A stretch of 64,000 nucleotides of DNA from Rhodococcus sp. HNM0563 (GCF_012726195.1 NZ_JAASAF010000006.1:186001-250000); one strand, 5' to 3'. Shown: positions 21,500-31,160, counted from the stretch's first letter. A program made the numbers and translations. The notes: a model not told the origin generated them from the sequence alone.

Positions 21500-22000
21500 A
21501 TGTTCACCGAACGACGGCTCGTGGCGCATCTGCGCGGCGGCTTCGCCGGGGGCACTTCCGGTGCGGTGAGCATCGCCGCACACGCGGCGGCCGGGGGAGC
21601 GACACCCGGCCAGAGTTCGGCGGTACTCCTGCTGCTGGCGGCGGTCGCTGTCGGAATGCTCGCGGTGGGAAGCCGTCTTCCCGTGATGGCGGTCCTCGCG
21701 GTGGGCCAGGTCCTCGGTCACGTCGCACTTGCTCTGGGGTCCGAGCACATGCATATGCCGAGTCCCACCATGGTCGCGGCGCACGTCGCGGCGGTGGGGG
21801 CCGGAGCCTTCTTGATCACCGCTGCCGAGCGGGGCTGCCGCATCGCCCTGGCGGCGGTGCATCGTCTCGTCCCTCGGCGCTACCACGCGCCACCCGTACG
21901 TTCTCGCGTCGTCCCGTGCGTCGCGCATCGCCCGCACGCGCGTCGTGTGCTTCTTCCCGCTGCCGGGCTCGGCACGCGAGGTCCGCCGGTCGTGGCCTGA
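21500..22000 (+). CDS. hypothetical membrane protein in copper gene cluster
   Basis: A 166-residue protein with about four hydrophobic helices in the first 115 residues and a basic, Arg/His-rich C-terminal tail. It contains HVALALGSEHMHMP near residues 74-87, where His/Met clusters could bind copper. The family is not recognised with certainty. It precedes a PCuAC copper chaperone and a Dyp-type peroxidase on the same strand, so a role in copper handling at the membrane is inferred. The C-terminal 40 residues look less constrained and their reading frame is less certain. Confidence 0.6.
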   Translation: MFTERRLVAHLRGGFAGGTSGAVSIAAHAAAGGATPGQSSAVLLLLAAVAVGMLAVGSRLPVMAVLAVGQVLGHVALALGSEHMHMPSPTMVAAHVAAVGAGAFLITAAERGCRIALAAVHRLVPRRYHAPPVRSRVVPCVAHRPHARRVLLPAAGLGTRGPPVVA

Positions 22001-22090
22001 ACTCGACCTCGTTCACGAGTCCCCACCGGGATCGCCGCCGCGCGGCGATCGGCGCTGCCGCATGCCCGGACAACAGCATGGAGAACCCAA

Positions 22091-22603
22091 GTGATCAAGA
22101 TCTTCAGAACATCTCTGCTCCTCACCGCCGCCGGCGTTCTCGTCGCGGGATGCGGCGCCGACAGCAACCACACCACCGCAGCAGACTCGCTCGTCGTCTC
22201 GTCGTCCTGGGCGAAAGCTGCCGACTCAGGCATGACCGCTGCGTTTGCGGAACTCGAGAACACCGGCGATGAAGACCTGACCATCGTCTCTGCAGCGAGT
22301 CCCGGCGCGGGCAGCACAGAACTACACGAGATGGTCGCGGGTGACGGTGGCGCGATGGTGATGCGCGAGTCCGAATCCGGGTTCGTCGTCGAGGCCGGCA
22401 GTGTGCACAGCCTCGAGCCGGGAGGCGACCACCTGATGCTCATGGATCTGACCGGTCCGATCGTGCCGGGAGCGGACGTGTCCTTCACCCTCACCTTCGA
22501 CGACGGTTCCACGAAGGACTTCACAGCTCAGGTCCGCGACTTCGCGGGTGCACAGGAGGACTATGCACCGGGTCACGCGGAAGGGGTCGACCACAGTGGC
22601 TGA
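22091..22603 (+). CDS. PCu(A)C-family copper chaperone lipoprotein
   Basis: A 170-residue secreted lipoprotein. The signal peptide ends in the lipobox VAGC (Cys21), and a cupredoxin-like PCuAC domain follows. The HEM, later MVM, and HLMLM segments provide the His/Met copper-ligand pattern of the family. PCuAC proteins carry Cu(I) outside the cytoplasmic membrane, for example to cytochrome oxidase or copper importers. GTG start with GGAG upstream. The gene overlaps the next by 8 bp (GTGGCTGA), indicating translational coupling. Confidence 0.88.
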   Translation: MIKIFRTSLLLTAAGVLVAGCGADSNHTTAADSLVVSSSWAKAADSGMTAAFAELENTGDEDLTIVSAASPGAGSTELHEMVAGDGGAMVMRESESGFVVEAGSVHSLEPGGDHLMLMDLTGPIVPGADVSFTLTFDDGSTKDFTAQVRDFAGAQEDYAPGHAEGVDHSG

Positions 22604-23768
22604 CGTCAGTCGTCGTCGCCTGCTGGGCGGTAGCGCTGCGATGCTCGGGGTGGTGGGGCTCGGAGTGGGAGGCGCGGGAGTCGCCGCCGCAACGCGGGAG
22701 CCTGAGCACAGGGGCGCAGACACCGTCGAGTGCCACGGTGTGCACCAGGCGGGAATCGATACCGAGCCGCAGGCGTTTGCCGCGTTCGTGGCGCTCGACC
22801 TGAAACCGGATGTCGATCGGGTCGGCTTGATCGGTGTGATGAAAGTGTGGGCGGAGGACACGCGCCGACTCACCCGTGGAGTGCCTGCGCTCGGCGATAC
22901 CGAACCCGAGCTGGCAGTCGACCCCGCACGCCTGACCGTCACTGTCGGATACGGAAGCGCGGTGTTCGATGCGGCAGCATCGGTCGCTGCGCGGCCGGCG
23001 TGGCTTCGGCCGCTGCCGTCGTTCGGCATCGACGAACTCGAGGACCGATTTTCTGGAGGCGACCTGCTGCTGCAGGTGTGCGGCGACGACCCGATGACGG
23101 TGTCTCATGCGGTGCGCGCACTCACCAAGAGCGTGAGATCGCGTGCGTCGATCAGATGGGTGCAGCGGGGTTTCCGTCATGCCGCGGGTACCCGGTCCGA
23201 GGGGCTGACGATGCGCAATCTCATGGGCCAGGTCGACGGCACCGTCAATCCGCAGCCTGCGACCCCGGATTTCGATCGCCAGGTCTGGAATGCGGGCGAG
23301 CCTCGGTGGCTGGCAGGTGGGACGTCACTCGTGTTGCGCCGCATCCGCATGGAGCTCGACACGTGGGACGAACTCGACCGTCCCGCGAAGGACCTCGTGA
23401 TGGGGCGCAGGCAATCGGACGGCTCACCGCTGACCGGTGCCGACGAGCACGACGACGCCGATTTCGAGGCGCTCGACGACCACGGGATTCCGGTGATCCC
23501 GCCGGAGGCGCACATTGCTCGGGCCCGGCCGCGCAGCGCCGACGAACAGTTCCTCCGCCGCGCCTACAACTACGACGACGACGGAGCAGGTCTGCTGTTC
23601 GCCGCCTACCAGGGCGATGTGGATCGGCAGTTCCTTCCCGTGCAGGAGCGGCTCGCGGAGCACGACGCGCTCAACACCTGGACCACTCCCGTCGGATCGG
23701 CCGTCTTCGTCATACCACCTGGATATGGACCTGATGGGTACCCGGGGGATGTGCTGTTGGAGAACTGA
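22596..23768 (+). CDS. Tat-exported Dyp-type heme peroxidase
   Basis: A 390-residue member of the dye-decolorizing peroxidase family. An N-terminal twin-arginine signal ([20 protein letters not shown]) is followed by the peroxidase fold with [12 protein letters not shown] (the GxxDG motif, catalytic Asp) and [17 protein letters not shown] carrying the likely proximal heme His. The C-terminal segment has [19 protein letters not shown]. It resembles EfeB/DyP enzymes. GTG at 22596 is preceded by AAGGGG and overlaps the PCuAC stop; an ATG at 22563 is possible but poorly spaced. The context suggests copper or oxidative-stress related work outside the membrane. Confidence 0.9.
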   Translation: MADVSRRRLLGGSAAMLGVVGLGVGGAGVAAATREPEHRGADTVECHGVHQAGIDTEPQAFAAFVALDLKPDVDRVGLIGVMKVWAEDTRRLTRGVPALGDTEPELAVDPARLTVTVGYGSAVFDAAASVAARPAWLRPLPSFGIDELEDRFSGGDLLLQVCGDDPMTVSHAVRALTKSVRSRASIRWVQRGFRHAAGTRSEGLTMRNLMGQVDGTVNPQPATPDFDRQVWNAGEPRWLAGGTSLVLRRIRMELDTWDELDRPAKDLVMGRRQSDGSPLTGADEHDDADFEALDDHGIPVIPPEAHIARARPRSADEQFLRRAYNYDDDGAGLLFAAYQGDVDRQFLPVQERLAEHDALNTWTTPVGSAVFVIPPGYGPDGYPGDVLLEN

Positions 23769-23775
23769 CCGAATA

Positions 23776-23812
23776 TGTGACGCAGGCCCGGTTCGGGGCT
23801 AGCCTGGTTACT
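23776..23812 (+). promoter_or_regulatory. promoter for leaderless R2lox mRNA
   Basis: GTGACG (23776-23781) and TAGCCT (23800-23805) are spaced by 18 bp. The -10 ends 7 nt before the GTG at 23813, which places transcription start at the start codon, a leaderless arrangement common in actinobacteria. Confidence 0.6.
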
Positions 23813-24784
23813 GTGACGTGGATAACACAGGAACGTCAGGGGTTTGCGTCGCTGCGGGAAGGCGGCCTCAATTGGGACGCCTTCCCGCTTCGGCTCTTCT
23901 CGAAGGGCAACGCCAAGTTCTGGGATCCTCACGACCTCGACTTCTCGCGTGACGCGTCGGACTGGTCGGAGCTGAATTCGGAGCAACAGCGCAGTTCGAC
24001 CTTTCTGGTTGCGCAGTTCGCCGCGGGTGAAGAAGCCGTCACCCAGGACATCCAGCCGTTCCTGCGTGCGATGGCGGCCGAGGGCCGGATCGGCGACGAA
24101 ATGTACTTGACGCAGTTCTGTTTCGAGGAAGCGAAACACATGCAGGTGTTCCGGCTGTGGATGGACGAAGTGGGCCTCACATCGGATCTGCATCCGTACG
24201 TGGCGGACAACCCGTACTACCGACAGTTGTTCTACGAGGAACTACCGCACTCGCTCAAGGTGCTCGATTCGGATCCGTCACCTGCGAACCAGGTGCGCGC
24301 GAGCGTCACCTACAACCACGTGATCGAAGGAAGTCTGGCCCTCACCGGCTATTACGCCTGGCAGAAGGTGTGCACTACACGGGGAATCCTGCCGGGCATG
24401 CAAGAACTGGTGCAGCGCATCGGCGACGACGAGCGCCGCCACATGGCGTGGGGAACGTTTACGTGCCGTCGGCACGTCGCGGCGGACGATTCGAACTGGA
24501 ACGTCGTGCAGGAGCGCATGAACGAACTGCTCCCGATGGCCCTCGGGATGATCGGATGGGTCAACGACCAGTTCGACGAACAACCCTACGGACTCGATCC
24601 CGACGAGTTCGTCGCCTACGCGGCAGACCGGGCACAACGCCGACTCGGGGCGATCGAATCGGCTCGGGGCCGGGCCGTCGAGGAAATCGACCTCGACTAC
24701 ACACCGGAGGTTCTCGAGGACAAGTTCGGTGCCGAGGACGCAGCGGAACTCGCCTCGATCACCGAGACGGAGACTGCCGACTAG
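23813..24784 (+). CDS. R2-like ligand-binding oxidase (R2lox)
   Basis: A 323-residue ferritin-like protein homologous to M. tuberculosis Rv0233, often annotated as ribonucleotide reductase beta. The Mn/Fe ligands are all present: Glu73, Glu106, His109, Glu172, Glu207 and His210. The Val76/Tyr167 pair that forms the ether crosslink in the M. tuberculosis enzyme is retained. R2lox binds a long-chain ligand and is a two-electron oxidase rather than a true NrdF; its physiological substrate is unknown. GTG at 23813 was chosen for the promoter just upstream and agreement with the family N-terminus. Confidence 0.92.
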   Translation: MTWITQERQGFASLREGGLNWDAFPLRLFSKGNAKFWDPHDLDFSRDASDWSELNSEQQRSSTFLVAQFAAGEEAVTQDIQPFLRAMAAEGRIGDEMYLTQFCFEEAKHMQVFRLWMDEVGLTSDLHPYVADNPYYRQLFYEELPHSLKVLDSDPSPANQVRASVTYNHVIEGSLALTGYYAWQKVCTTRGILPGMQELVQRIGDDERRHMAWGTFTCRRHVAADDSNWNVVQERMNELLPMALGMIGWVNDQFDEQPYGLDPDEFVAYAADRAQRRLGAIESARGRAVEEIDLDYTPEVLEDKFGAEDAAELASITETETAD

Positions 24785-24799
24785 GCGGAAACCAGGTGG

Positions 24800-25963
24800 T
24801 CAGAGCATCAAGGCGAGCACGAGGCACACGACGATCACCGCGCCGATCCCGGCCAGCGCGTAGGTGCGCGCCGACAATTTCGGCTCAGCGGGTGGTTCGG
24901 CGGCGTGCGCGACGGTCAATGCTTTCTGATCTTCATCCACCACTTCGGACGCTGAGGAGCCTCTGGACGAGGGCTCTCGGGCCGGACCCGAATCGGTGGT
25001 GGTGGCAACAGCCACCGGTGGGTCGTCCTCCGAGTCGGTTTCGGCTTCGCGCAGCCGCGCGAAGCCGCCGGTGAGGACGTCTGTTCTGTCGTAGGACGGC
25101 GGCAGGCCGATGCGTGCCTTCTTCTCTCGCGCAGGCGTGAAGCCTGTTGCCAGGATCGCCGCTCCGAGCGCAGCAGTCTGCTCGGGTCCGGGGCCGACAA
25201 GGCTCCGAACCATCAATTTGGTCGCGAGGCTGTTCGCGATGTCCTGGATGTGCGACCGGTCGCGGGCGATGAGCCCATCGCCCATGACCACGACGGCATC
25301 GAGGTTGTCGGGCATCCACCCGAACGCCCCGAGCGCTGTCGCGAGTTGCGCCGCCGGAGAGGGTGCGCCCTTGGCCGTGACACGGAAGGCTTTCCCTGCC
25401 GGCACGCCGGAGCGAACCAGTGTGACTGTGGATCCCGCATCGTCCACGTGGTAGACGCCGATGAGCAGACCGGGGGTCTCGGAGATCTCCGAGGCGTACC
25501 ACGTTGCGGCGCCCTGAGCGTCGGAAACGAGGTCGACGTGCCTCAATTCGGCGTAGTCGAGCGCGGCGCGGAGCACCGAGACCCGGGTCGGATCCCAATG
25601 CGATGGGTACGTGGCCGTGTAACCGGGATCGGTGTCGCGGTCCATGCCCCCGAAGGTCGGAAGTGGGTGACATTCGTTGAGGAGGCAGTGAACTGCTGTT
25701 GCCATTGCGTCCTCGGCGCGATAGACGCGGCCGTCGCTTGCAGCGATGCCCCCCGGGTCTCCCACACGTGACAGGAATCCGGAGAGCGTACGTGCCTCGT
25801 CGACCGTGCGGGTGGAACCGCCGAGTTGTGAGTTGCCGTCGTGGTCGATGTGCAGGACCGTGTCGCGGGCGATGACAACGGGATCCGGGGTGCCGGGTTC
25901 GTTGGATGCCACCACTGCTGTGGAGACGATCCTGCCTATCCGAAGCCCTACCCCGATCGCCAT
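24800..25963 (-). CDS. Hsp70/actin-fold membrane-anchored protein, function unknown
   Basis: A 387-residue protein. An N-terminal actin/Hsp70-like fold is suggested by MAIGVGLRIGR, a long two-lobed middle, VVVMGDGLIARD and GPGPEQTAALGAAILAT, the typical last glycine-rich motif of Hsp70-like nucleotide-binding domains. A Ser/Asp/Pro-rich linker (about 290-350) and one C-terminal membrane helix (YALAGIGAVIVVCLVLALML) follow. The canonical phosphate loops are degenerate, so ATP binding is uncertain. Start 25963 has GGGAGGG upstream. It diverges from the hydrolase gene at 26085. It may be a mycolata-specific membrane regulator. Confidence 0.62.
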   Translation of the reverse strand: MAIGVGLRIGRIVSTAVVASNEPGTPDPVVIARDTVLHIDHDGNSQLGGSTRTVDEARTLSGFLSRVGDPGGIAASDGRVYRAEDAMATAVHCLLNECHPLPTFGGMDRDTDPGYTATYPSHWDPTRVSVLRAALDYAELRHVDLVSDAQGAATWYASEISETPGLLIGVYHVDDAGSTVTLVRSGVPAGKAFRVTAKGAPSPAAQLATALGAFGWMPDNLDAVVVMGDGLIARDRSHIQDIANSLATKLMVRSLVGPGPEQTAALGAAILATGFTPAREKKARIGLPPSYDRTDVLTGGFARLREAETDSEDDPPVAVATTTDSGPAREPSSRGSSASEVVDEDQKALTVAHAAEPPAEPKLSARTYALAGIGAVIVVCLVLALML

Positions 25964-26072
25964 CTCGAACCCTCCCTGTAACGATTTGCTTACATCATGC
26001 CCCCTTACTCTTCCGGGAGGGCGTGTACGCCGTATGGCTACCGTAGACCGCGCCTGTCGTGAATATCCCATT

Positions 26073-26084
26073 TAGACTCCAGCG
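26073..26084 (+). promoter_or_regulatory. -10 element for leaderless hydrolase mRNA
   Basis: TAGACT (26073-26078) ends 6 nt before the ATG at 26085. No ribosome binding site lies in between, so the mRNA is probably leaderless. Confidence 0.45.
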
Positions 26085-27788
26085 ATGGCACAGCAGGAGG
26101 AGCGCTCGGAGCCCGGATCGTTTTCGGAGATCGTCTATCGGCGCACAGCGCACCCGGTCGGTCTCGCTGTCGCGCTGTTCTTCTTCGCGCAATCGATGAC
26201 GCCGTCGCTGCTGCCGCGTGTGTGGTATCTGCAGGGTGTTGCCACGGGAATCTCGGTGGCCACGGGTTACGGACTCGGCTGCTTCGTGGCCTGGGTTCTG
26301 TGCAGATGCGGAGTGCGCCCCCGGTGGTCTGCAGTCACTCGTCGTCGTGGATGGTGGTTGCTGGCCGTCGTCGCTGTCGCGGTGATTCCGACCTTCCTCG
26401 TACTCGGCTCGTGGTGGCAGCAGATCGTCCGTGAGCTGGTCGGCCTCGAACGACTCGAACGCCTCCTGTACCTGCCGGTCCTTCTCGTTGCGGTGATCGT
26501 GGCGCTCGTGCTGATCGCGGTGGCTCGCCTGCTGAGATTCGGGGTGATGCGGTTGTCCGTGTTCTCTGCGCGATTCCTGCCCGATGGAGTTGCGAACGTC
26601 GCTGCGATCGTCGTCGTCGTGGTGGTGCTCGTGGTGGTTCTCGACCACGGGGTGTATCGGGGAATCCTCTCGGTGGCAGAGCGTTCCGCGGCCGTATCGG
26701 ATCACGGTACGGCGGACGGCGTCGATCGTCCGGCCGCACCGGAGAGGTCGGGTTCACCGGACTCGTTCGAAAGCTGGGAGACACTGGGCCGGGAGGGGAG
26801 AACCTTCGTCGCGGGCGGTCCTACTGCCGCCGAGATCGCCGATGTCACCGGTGAACCCGCGCTGACACCGATCCGCGCATACGTGGGTAAGGAATCCGCC
26901 GGCACTGTCGCCGAGGGGGCAGGCAAAGTGGTTGCGGAGCTGGAACGCACGGGCGCATTCGACCGGTCGGTCCTCGCGGTGGTGACCACCACCGGGCGCG
27001 GTTGGGTCAACGAGAACGTCGCAGGAGCACTCGAATTCGTGAGCGGCGGTGATTCGGCGATTGCGGCGATGCAGTATTCGTTCCTGCCGAGTCCGTTGGC
27101 ATTTCTTGCCGATCGTGAAACCCCGCAGGATGCCGGACGCGCGTTGTTCGACGCGGTGTACGAGCGGTGGGCCGAATTACCCGGCGATGCCCGTCCGAAG
27201 CTCGTGGTCTTCGGGGAGAGTCTCGGATCATACGGTGGTCAAGCCGCTTTCGCGTCCGGCGATGCGCTCGTCGCCATGACCGACGGTGCATTGCTTGTGG
27301 GCACACCGAACTTCGCGGAGCCGTGGGGGAGGATCACCGAGATGCGCGACGAAGGTTCGTTCGAGCGTCTTCCTGCCGTGGACGGCGGGCGGAACATCAG
27401 GTTTGCGTCGGATCCGGGTGATGCAGATCTTCCCACCGAGTGGGAGTTTCCACGTGTGGTGTTCTGGCAGCACGCGAGTGACCCCATCACGTGGTGGTCG
27501 TTCGATCTGATACTGCATCGGCCCGACTGGCTGCGCGAACCTCTGGGCCCCGACGTGGACCCGGGGATGCGGTGGATTCCGTTCGTGACGTTCTGGCAGG
27601 TGACTCTGGACATGGTTTTCTCGGCGGACGTGCCCGACGGACACGGTCATTCGTATGGGGTGGATGCAGCCGAATTGTGGGCGGACATTCTTAGCCCGCC
27701 GGGGTGGGGCGGTGACGAAACCATACGGGTGCAGGAAGCGCTTTCCGGCATGTCACAGAACGCAGAGCTGGAACTTACTGCCGAGTAA
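26085..27788 (+). CDS. alpha/beta-hydrolase family membrane protein (Rv1069c-like)
   Basis: A 567-residue protein. The N-terminal third holds about four or five membrane helices (residues 23-210). A cytoplasmic or extracellular alpha/beta-hydrolase domain follows, with the nucleophile elbow GESLGSYGG (Ser near residue 381). Also present are VVFWQHASDPITWW and DVPDGHGHSYG, where the His could complete the triad. This is the layout of the actinobacterial Abhydrolase_9 family. The physiological substrate is unknown; a lipid ester or thioester is plausible. Confidence 0.88.
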   Translation: MAQQEERSEPGSFSEIVYRRTAHPVGLAVALFFFAQSMTPSLLPRVWYLQGVATGISVATGYGLGCFVAWVLCRCGVRPRWSAVTRRRGWWLLAVVAVAVIPTFLVLGSWWQQIVRELVGLERLERLLYLPVLLVAVIVALVLIAVARLLRFGVMRLSVFSARFLPDGVANVAAIVVVVVVLVVVLDHGVYRGILSVAERSAAVSDHGTADGVDRPAAPERSGSPDSFESWETLGREGRTFVAGGPTAAEIADVTGEPALTPIRAYVGKESAGTVAEGAGKVVAELERTGAFDRSVLAVVTTTGRGWVNENVAGALEFVSGGDSAIAAMQYSFLPSPLAFLADRETPQDAGRALFDAVYERWAELPGDARPKLVVFGESLGSYGGQAAFASGDALVAMTDGALLVGTPNFAEPWGRITEMRDEGSFERLPAVDGGRNIRFASDPGDADLPTEWEFPRVVFWQHASDPITWWSFDLILHRPDWLREPLGPDVDPGMRWIPFVTFWQVTLDMVFSADVPDGHGHSYGVDAAELWADILSPPGWGGDETIRVQEALSGMSQNAELELTAE

Positions 27789-27850
27789 ATGCATGTTACA
27801 TTGCGTATCGCCGTGATGGGCGGCACACATTTCGAGGCACGGAGGAATCA

Positions 27851-29143
27851 ATGGCGGGTCGTACCCGGCGATGGGGGATGACGGCGGGATTGGCGTCTGC
27901 GGCACTGATGGCCGGATTGATGGTCACCCCGGCGACAGCGAATGCAGAAGGCGACTTCTATCAGCCGCCGGAGGTGCTCGGGGGAGCACCGGGTGACCTC
28001 ATTCGCACCGAATCTTCCGACCTCGCGATCCGCGTGCCCACGCCCGACGGTGTGTTCCCCGCTCAGGGAACACGGCTGCTCTACCGCAGTAACGACGCCA
28101 ACGGCGAAGCAAACGCCGTGAGCGGCACCTATCTCGAACCGTCCATGGCATGGAACGGGCCGGGCGAGCGACCCCTGGTGGTGCTGGCCCCCGGAACGCA
28201 GGGCCAGGGCGATCAGTGCGCACCGTCGAAGGCCCTCAACCACGTCGTGCAGTACACACCGCCGCTCGATCTCTTCACCGAATACGAACTCCTCTCGATC
28301 AACGCGATGCTGCTGCAGGGTATTGCAGTGGCGGTCACCGACTACGACGGATTGGGAACCCCCGGCCACCACACGTACGTCAACCGTGAGGCCGAGGCCC
28401 ACGCGGTCCTCGACGCGGCACGAGCAGCGCAGAACCTGCCCGGGGCTTCCATCTCGGAAAACGGACCTGTCGGCCTCTTCGGCTACTCGCAGGGCGGTGG
28501 CGCCACAGCCGCCGCGGCGGAACTCGCTCCCTCCTACGCTCCGGAACTCGACATCAAGGGCGCCTATGCCGGCGCACCTCCGGCCGATCTGGTCGAGACC
28601 CTGAAGCAGATCGACGGAACCGCGCTCACCGGTGCCGTCGGCTACACGATCAACGGTCTCATCGAGGCATACCCGGAACTGACGGATGTCCTCGACGCAG
28701 AGATCAACGAACGAGGGCGCGAGATGCTCGCCGCGGTGGCGAACCAGTGCTTGCCCGAGACGCTGTTCACCTTCGGTTTCCAGCAGACCAGTGACTACAC
28801 GCGCACCGGCGAGCCCCTTGACGTCGTGACCTCTCGGATCCCCGAGGTTCAGGAAGTGATCGCGGAGCAGCGTATCGGCCGACTGTCCCCGCAGATCCCG
28901 GTTCTTGTCCAGCACGGCACCCAGGACGATACGGTGCCGTACGGCCAGGGCCGCCAGATGGCGCTCGACTGGTGCGCCCAGGGTGCCGCGGTGCAGTTCT
29001 CCCCGAACAACACGCCGCCGATCCTCCCCGGCTTCATCGTCAATCACGCGTTGCCCATGATCGGTGGCCTGCCCGAGGCGGTGGCGTACATGAACGATCG
29101 CTTCGCGGACAAGCCCGCGCCGTCCAACTGCGGCGCATTCTGA
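27851..29143 (+). CDS. secreted lipase (secretory lipase family)
   Basis: A 430-residue exported hydrolase. The signal peptide spans about residues 1-32 (AGLMVTPATANAEG). The mature domain has a GYSQGGGA nucleophile elbow (Ser near residue 214), VLVQHGTQDDTVPYGQG with the likely catalytic Asp, and a C-terminal NHALPMIGG with the His. The pattern matches the LIP/secretory lipase family common in Rhodococcus and Mycobacterium. Two or more Cys pairs may form disulfides. GGAGGAATCA precedes the ATG, and a strong terminator follows at 29160. Confidence 0.9.
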   Translation: MAGRTRRWGMTAGLASAALMAGLMVTPATANAEGDFYQPPEVLGGAPGDLIRTESSDLAIRVPTPDGVFPAQGTRLLYRSNDANGEANAVSGTYLEPSMAWNGPGERPLVVLAPGTQGQGDQCAPSKALNHVVQYTPPLDLFTEYELLSINAMLLQGIAVAVTDYDGLGTPGHHTYVNREAEAHAVLDAARAAQNLPGASISENGPVGLFGYSQGGGATAAAAELAPSYAPELDIKGAYAGAPPADLVETLKQIDGTALTGAVGYTINGLIEAYPELTDVLDAEINERGREMLAAVANQCLPETLFTFGFQQTSDYTRTGEPLDVVTSRIPEVQEVIAEQRIGRLSPQIPVLVQHGTQDDTVPYGQGRQMALDWCAQGAAVQFSPNNTPPILPGFIVNHALPMIGGLPEAVAYMNDRFADKPAPSNCGAF

Positions 29144-29158
29144 TCCTGCCACGACAGT

Positions 29159-29200
29159 AGAATTCGGCCCCCGCTCCGCGAGTGGGGGCCGAATTCTTTT
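29159..29200 (+). terminator. rho-independent terminator of the lipase gene
   Basis: An almost perfect 16-bp inverted repeat starting GAATTCGGCCCCC, with its partner ending GGGGGCCGAATTC, has a short loop and a TTTT tail. It also separates the convergent acyl-CoA dehydrogenase gene. Confidence 0.85.
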
Positions 29201-29204
29201 GCGA

Positions 29205-31160
29205 TCAAGCAGGATTCTGTGTCAGCCGGAAGCGGCGGGCCAGGTTCTCGTCCTGTGACGGTCCGGGCGCCCACTCGGAGATCCACGGACCTGTGCCCTC
29301 ACTCTGATCGAGCACCCCGTTCTCGAGCCACGTGTAGCGCCCCTCGAGCACACCGTGAGTGAGCGCGACGTCGGCGTCGTCGGTGTTGGTCCACAATCCG
29401 TCGAAGAGCCCCTCGACTCGTATGCGCGCCTGCTCGCAGAAGGTGTCGGCCAGCACGAAGGCATCCTCGGCGCCGGCATGCCGGTCGGCGCGCTGTCGTT
29501 CGGCACGCACGCAGCACGCTGCCATCGCGAACAGCTCGGCCCCGATGTCGACTACGCGTCCCAGAAAGTTCTGTCGCTTCTCGAGCCCGGCCTGCCAGCG
29601 GGCCATCCCGTAGAACGTCGACCGTGCGAGCTTCCGAGAGGCTCGTTCCACATACCTGAGATGGACAGCCAGAGAACCGAATTCATTGTAGGAGTTCGGA
29701 AGTTGACCCTTGCCCGCCACCAGTTTGGGGAGCCACTTGGCGTAGAAACCGCTGGCCCTCGCTGCGGCTTTCGCTTTTGCCTCGGCGGAGGCCTTGGGAT
29801 CGGCGAGATCACCTGCGGCCTTCAGGTGTGCGTCGACTGCCTCTCGCGCGACGAGCAGTCGCATGATCTCGCTCGACCCTTCGAAGATCCTGTTGATGCG
29901 CAGATCACGCACCAATTGCTCGGCCGGCACGGCCCGTTCGCCGCGCGCTGCAAGCGATTGCGCGGTCTCGTATCCGCGACCCCCGCGGATCTGTACGAGT
30001 TCGTCGGCGATGATGCACGCCATCTCGCTGCACCACAGTTTCGCGAGGGCGGCCTCGATGCGGATGTCGTTGCGTTTCTCGTCGGACATCTGCCCGGAGA
30101 GCTCGACGACGGACTCCAGCGCGTAGGTGGTGGCAGCGATGAACGAGATCTTCGACGCCACTGCGGCGTGCTCGCCGACGGGTCTGCCCCACTGAACCCT
30201 CGCGGACGACCACTCGCGCGCGATCTTCAGCGACCACTTTCCCGCCCCCGCACACATCGCTGGAATCGCAAGGCGCCCGGCATTGAGGGTGGTCAGCGCG
30301 ATTTTGAGGCCGTCGCCTTCGCGTCCGATGAGGTTCTGCGCGGGAACACGCACCTTGTGCATGCGCGTGACACCGTTCTCGATGCCCTTCAATCCCATGA
30401 ACGTGTTGCGGTGCTCCACCGTGATGCCCGGTGAATCTGCTTCGACGACGAAAGCCGAGATCCCGCCTCGATGTGCGTCGTCACTGTGGCCGTCTCTGCG
30501 GGGCACACGTGCCATGACGACGAGCAGTTCGGCGACAACACCGTTGGTGGTCCACAGTTTGACTCCGTCGAGTTCGTACGCCTCGCCGTCTTCGATCGGG
30601 GTTGCCGTGGAGGCGAGGCGAGCGGGGTCGGAGCCGACGTCGGGTTCGGTGAGCAGGAACGCGGAGATGGCACCCTTCGCGCAGCGTGGGAGATATTCCT
30701 GCTTCTGCTCGTCGGTGCCCGCGAGCGCGAGTGGCTCTGGCACGCCGATCGACTGGTGGGCCGACAACAGCGCACCGATGCTCGGATGCACGCTCGCCAC
30801 CAGTGTCAATGCGCGGTTGTAGGCCACTTGGGAAAGGCCGAGCCCGCCGTAGCGGGGTGCGATCTTCATGCCGAAGCATCCGAGGTCGGCGAGAGCTGCA
30901 ACGTAGTCGTCGGGGATCTCCGCGTCGCGTTCGATGACGGCGCCGTCCATCGTGCGGCACAGGTTCCGCAGTTTCGTCAGGAACTCTTCGGTGCGGGCGT
31001 CCTCGTCGGGGGTGGGTCGTGGGAACGGGTGGACGAGGCCGAGTGTGAGCCGGCCGAGGAACAGCTCCTTGGCGAAGGAGGGTTTGTCCCAATCGGCTTC
31101 ACGTGATTCTTCGGCGACTGCGCGTGCTTGTTCTTCGGTGACGTGCGCGGATCCGGTCAT
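29205..31160 (-). CDS. acyl-CoA dehydrogenase (FadE10-like)
   Basis: A 651-residue flavoenzyme, the long form with a C-terminal extension seen in M. tuberculosis FadE10 (about 650) and mitochondrial VLCAD. Core motifs are GCFGMKIAPRYGGLGLSQ, FLLTEPDVGSDPARL (FAD/substrate binding), the KLWTTNG strand, RGGRGYE and RIFEGSSEIMR near the flavin pyrophosphate site. It would catalyse the first step of fatty acid beta-oxidation, or desaturate a related acyl-CoA. GGAGG lies upstream of the ATG. The substrate cannot be fixed from sequence. Confidence 0.9.
   Translation of the reverse strand: MTGSAHVTEEQARAVAEESREADWDKPSFAKELFLGRLTLGLVHPFPRPTPDEDARTEEFLTKLRNLCRTMDGAVIERDAEIPDDYVAALADLGCFGMKIAPRYGGLGLSQVAYNRALTLVASVHPSIGALLSAHQSIGVPEPLALAGTDEQKQEYLPRCAKGAISAFLLTEPDVGSDPARLASTATPIEDGEAYELDGVKLWTTNGVVAELLVVMARVPRRDGHSDDAHRGGISAFVVEADSPGITVEHRNTFMGLKGIENGVTRMHKVRVPAQNLIGREGDGLKIALTTLNAGRLAIPAMCAGAGKWSLKIAREWSSARVQWGRPVGEHAAVASKISFIAATTYALESVVELSGQMSDEKRNDIRIEAALAKLWCSEMACIIADELVQIRGGRGYETAQSLAARGERAVPAEQLVRDLRINRIFEGSSEIMRLLVAREAVDAHLKAAGDLADPKASAEAKAKAAARASGFYAKWLPKLVAGKGQLPNSYNEFGSLAVHLRYVERASRKLARSTFYGMARWQAGLEKRQNFLGRVVDIGAELFAMAACCVRAERQRADRHAGAEDAFVLADTFCEQARIRVEGLFDGLWTNTDDADVALTHGVLEGRYTWLENGVLDQSEGTGPWISEWAPGPSQDENLARRFRLTQNPA

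Noticed and set aside
21439-22272. 277-codon frame starting MFHVKRH
   Set aside because: It begins inside the parS-like palindrome and runs in another frame over the membrane-protein and PCuAC genes, with Arg/Gly-rich noise composition.
31085-31110. Partial parS-like TTCACGTGA inside the fadE gene
   Set aside because: Only the 9-bp core matches; flanking bases deviate from the consensus.
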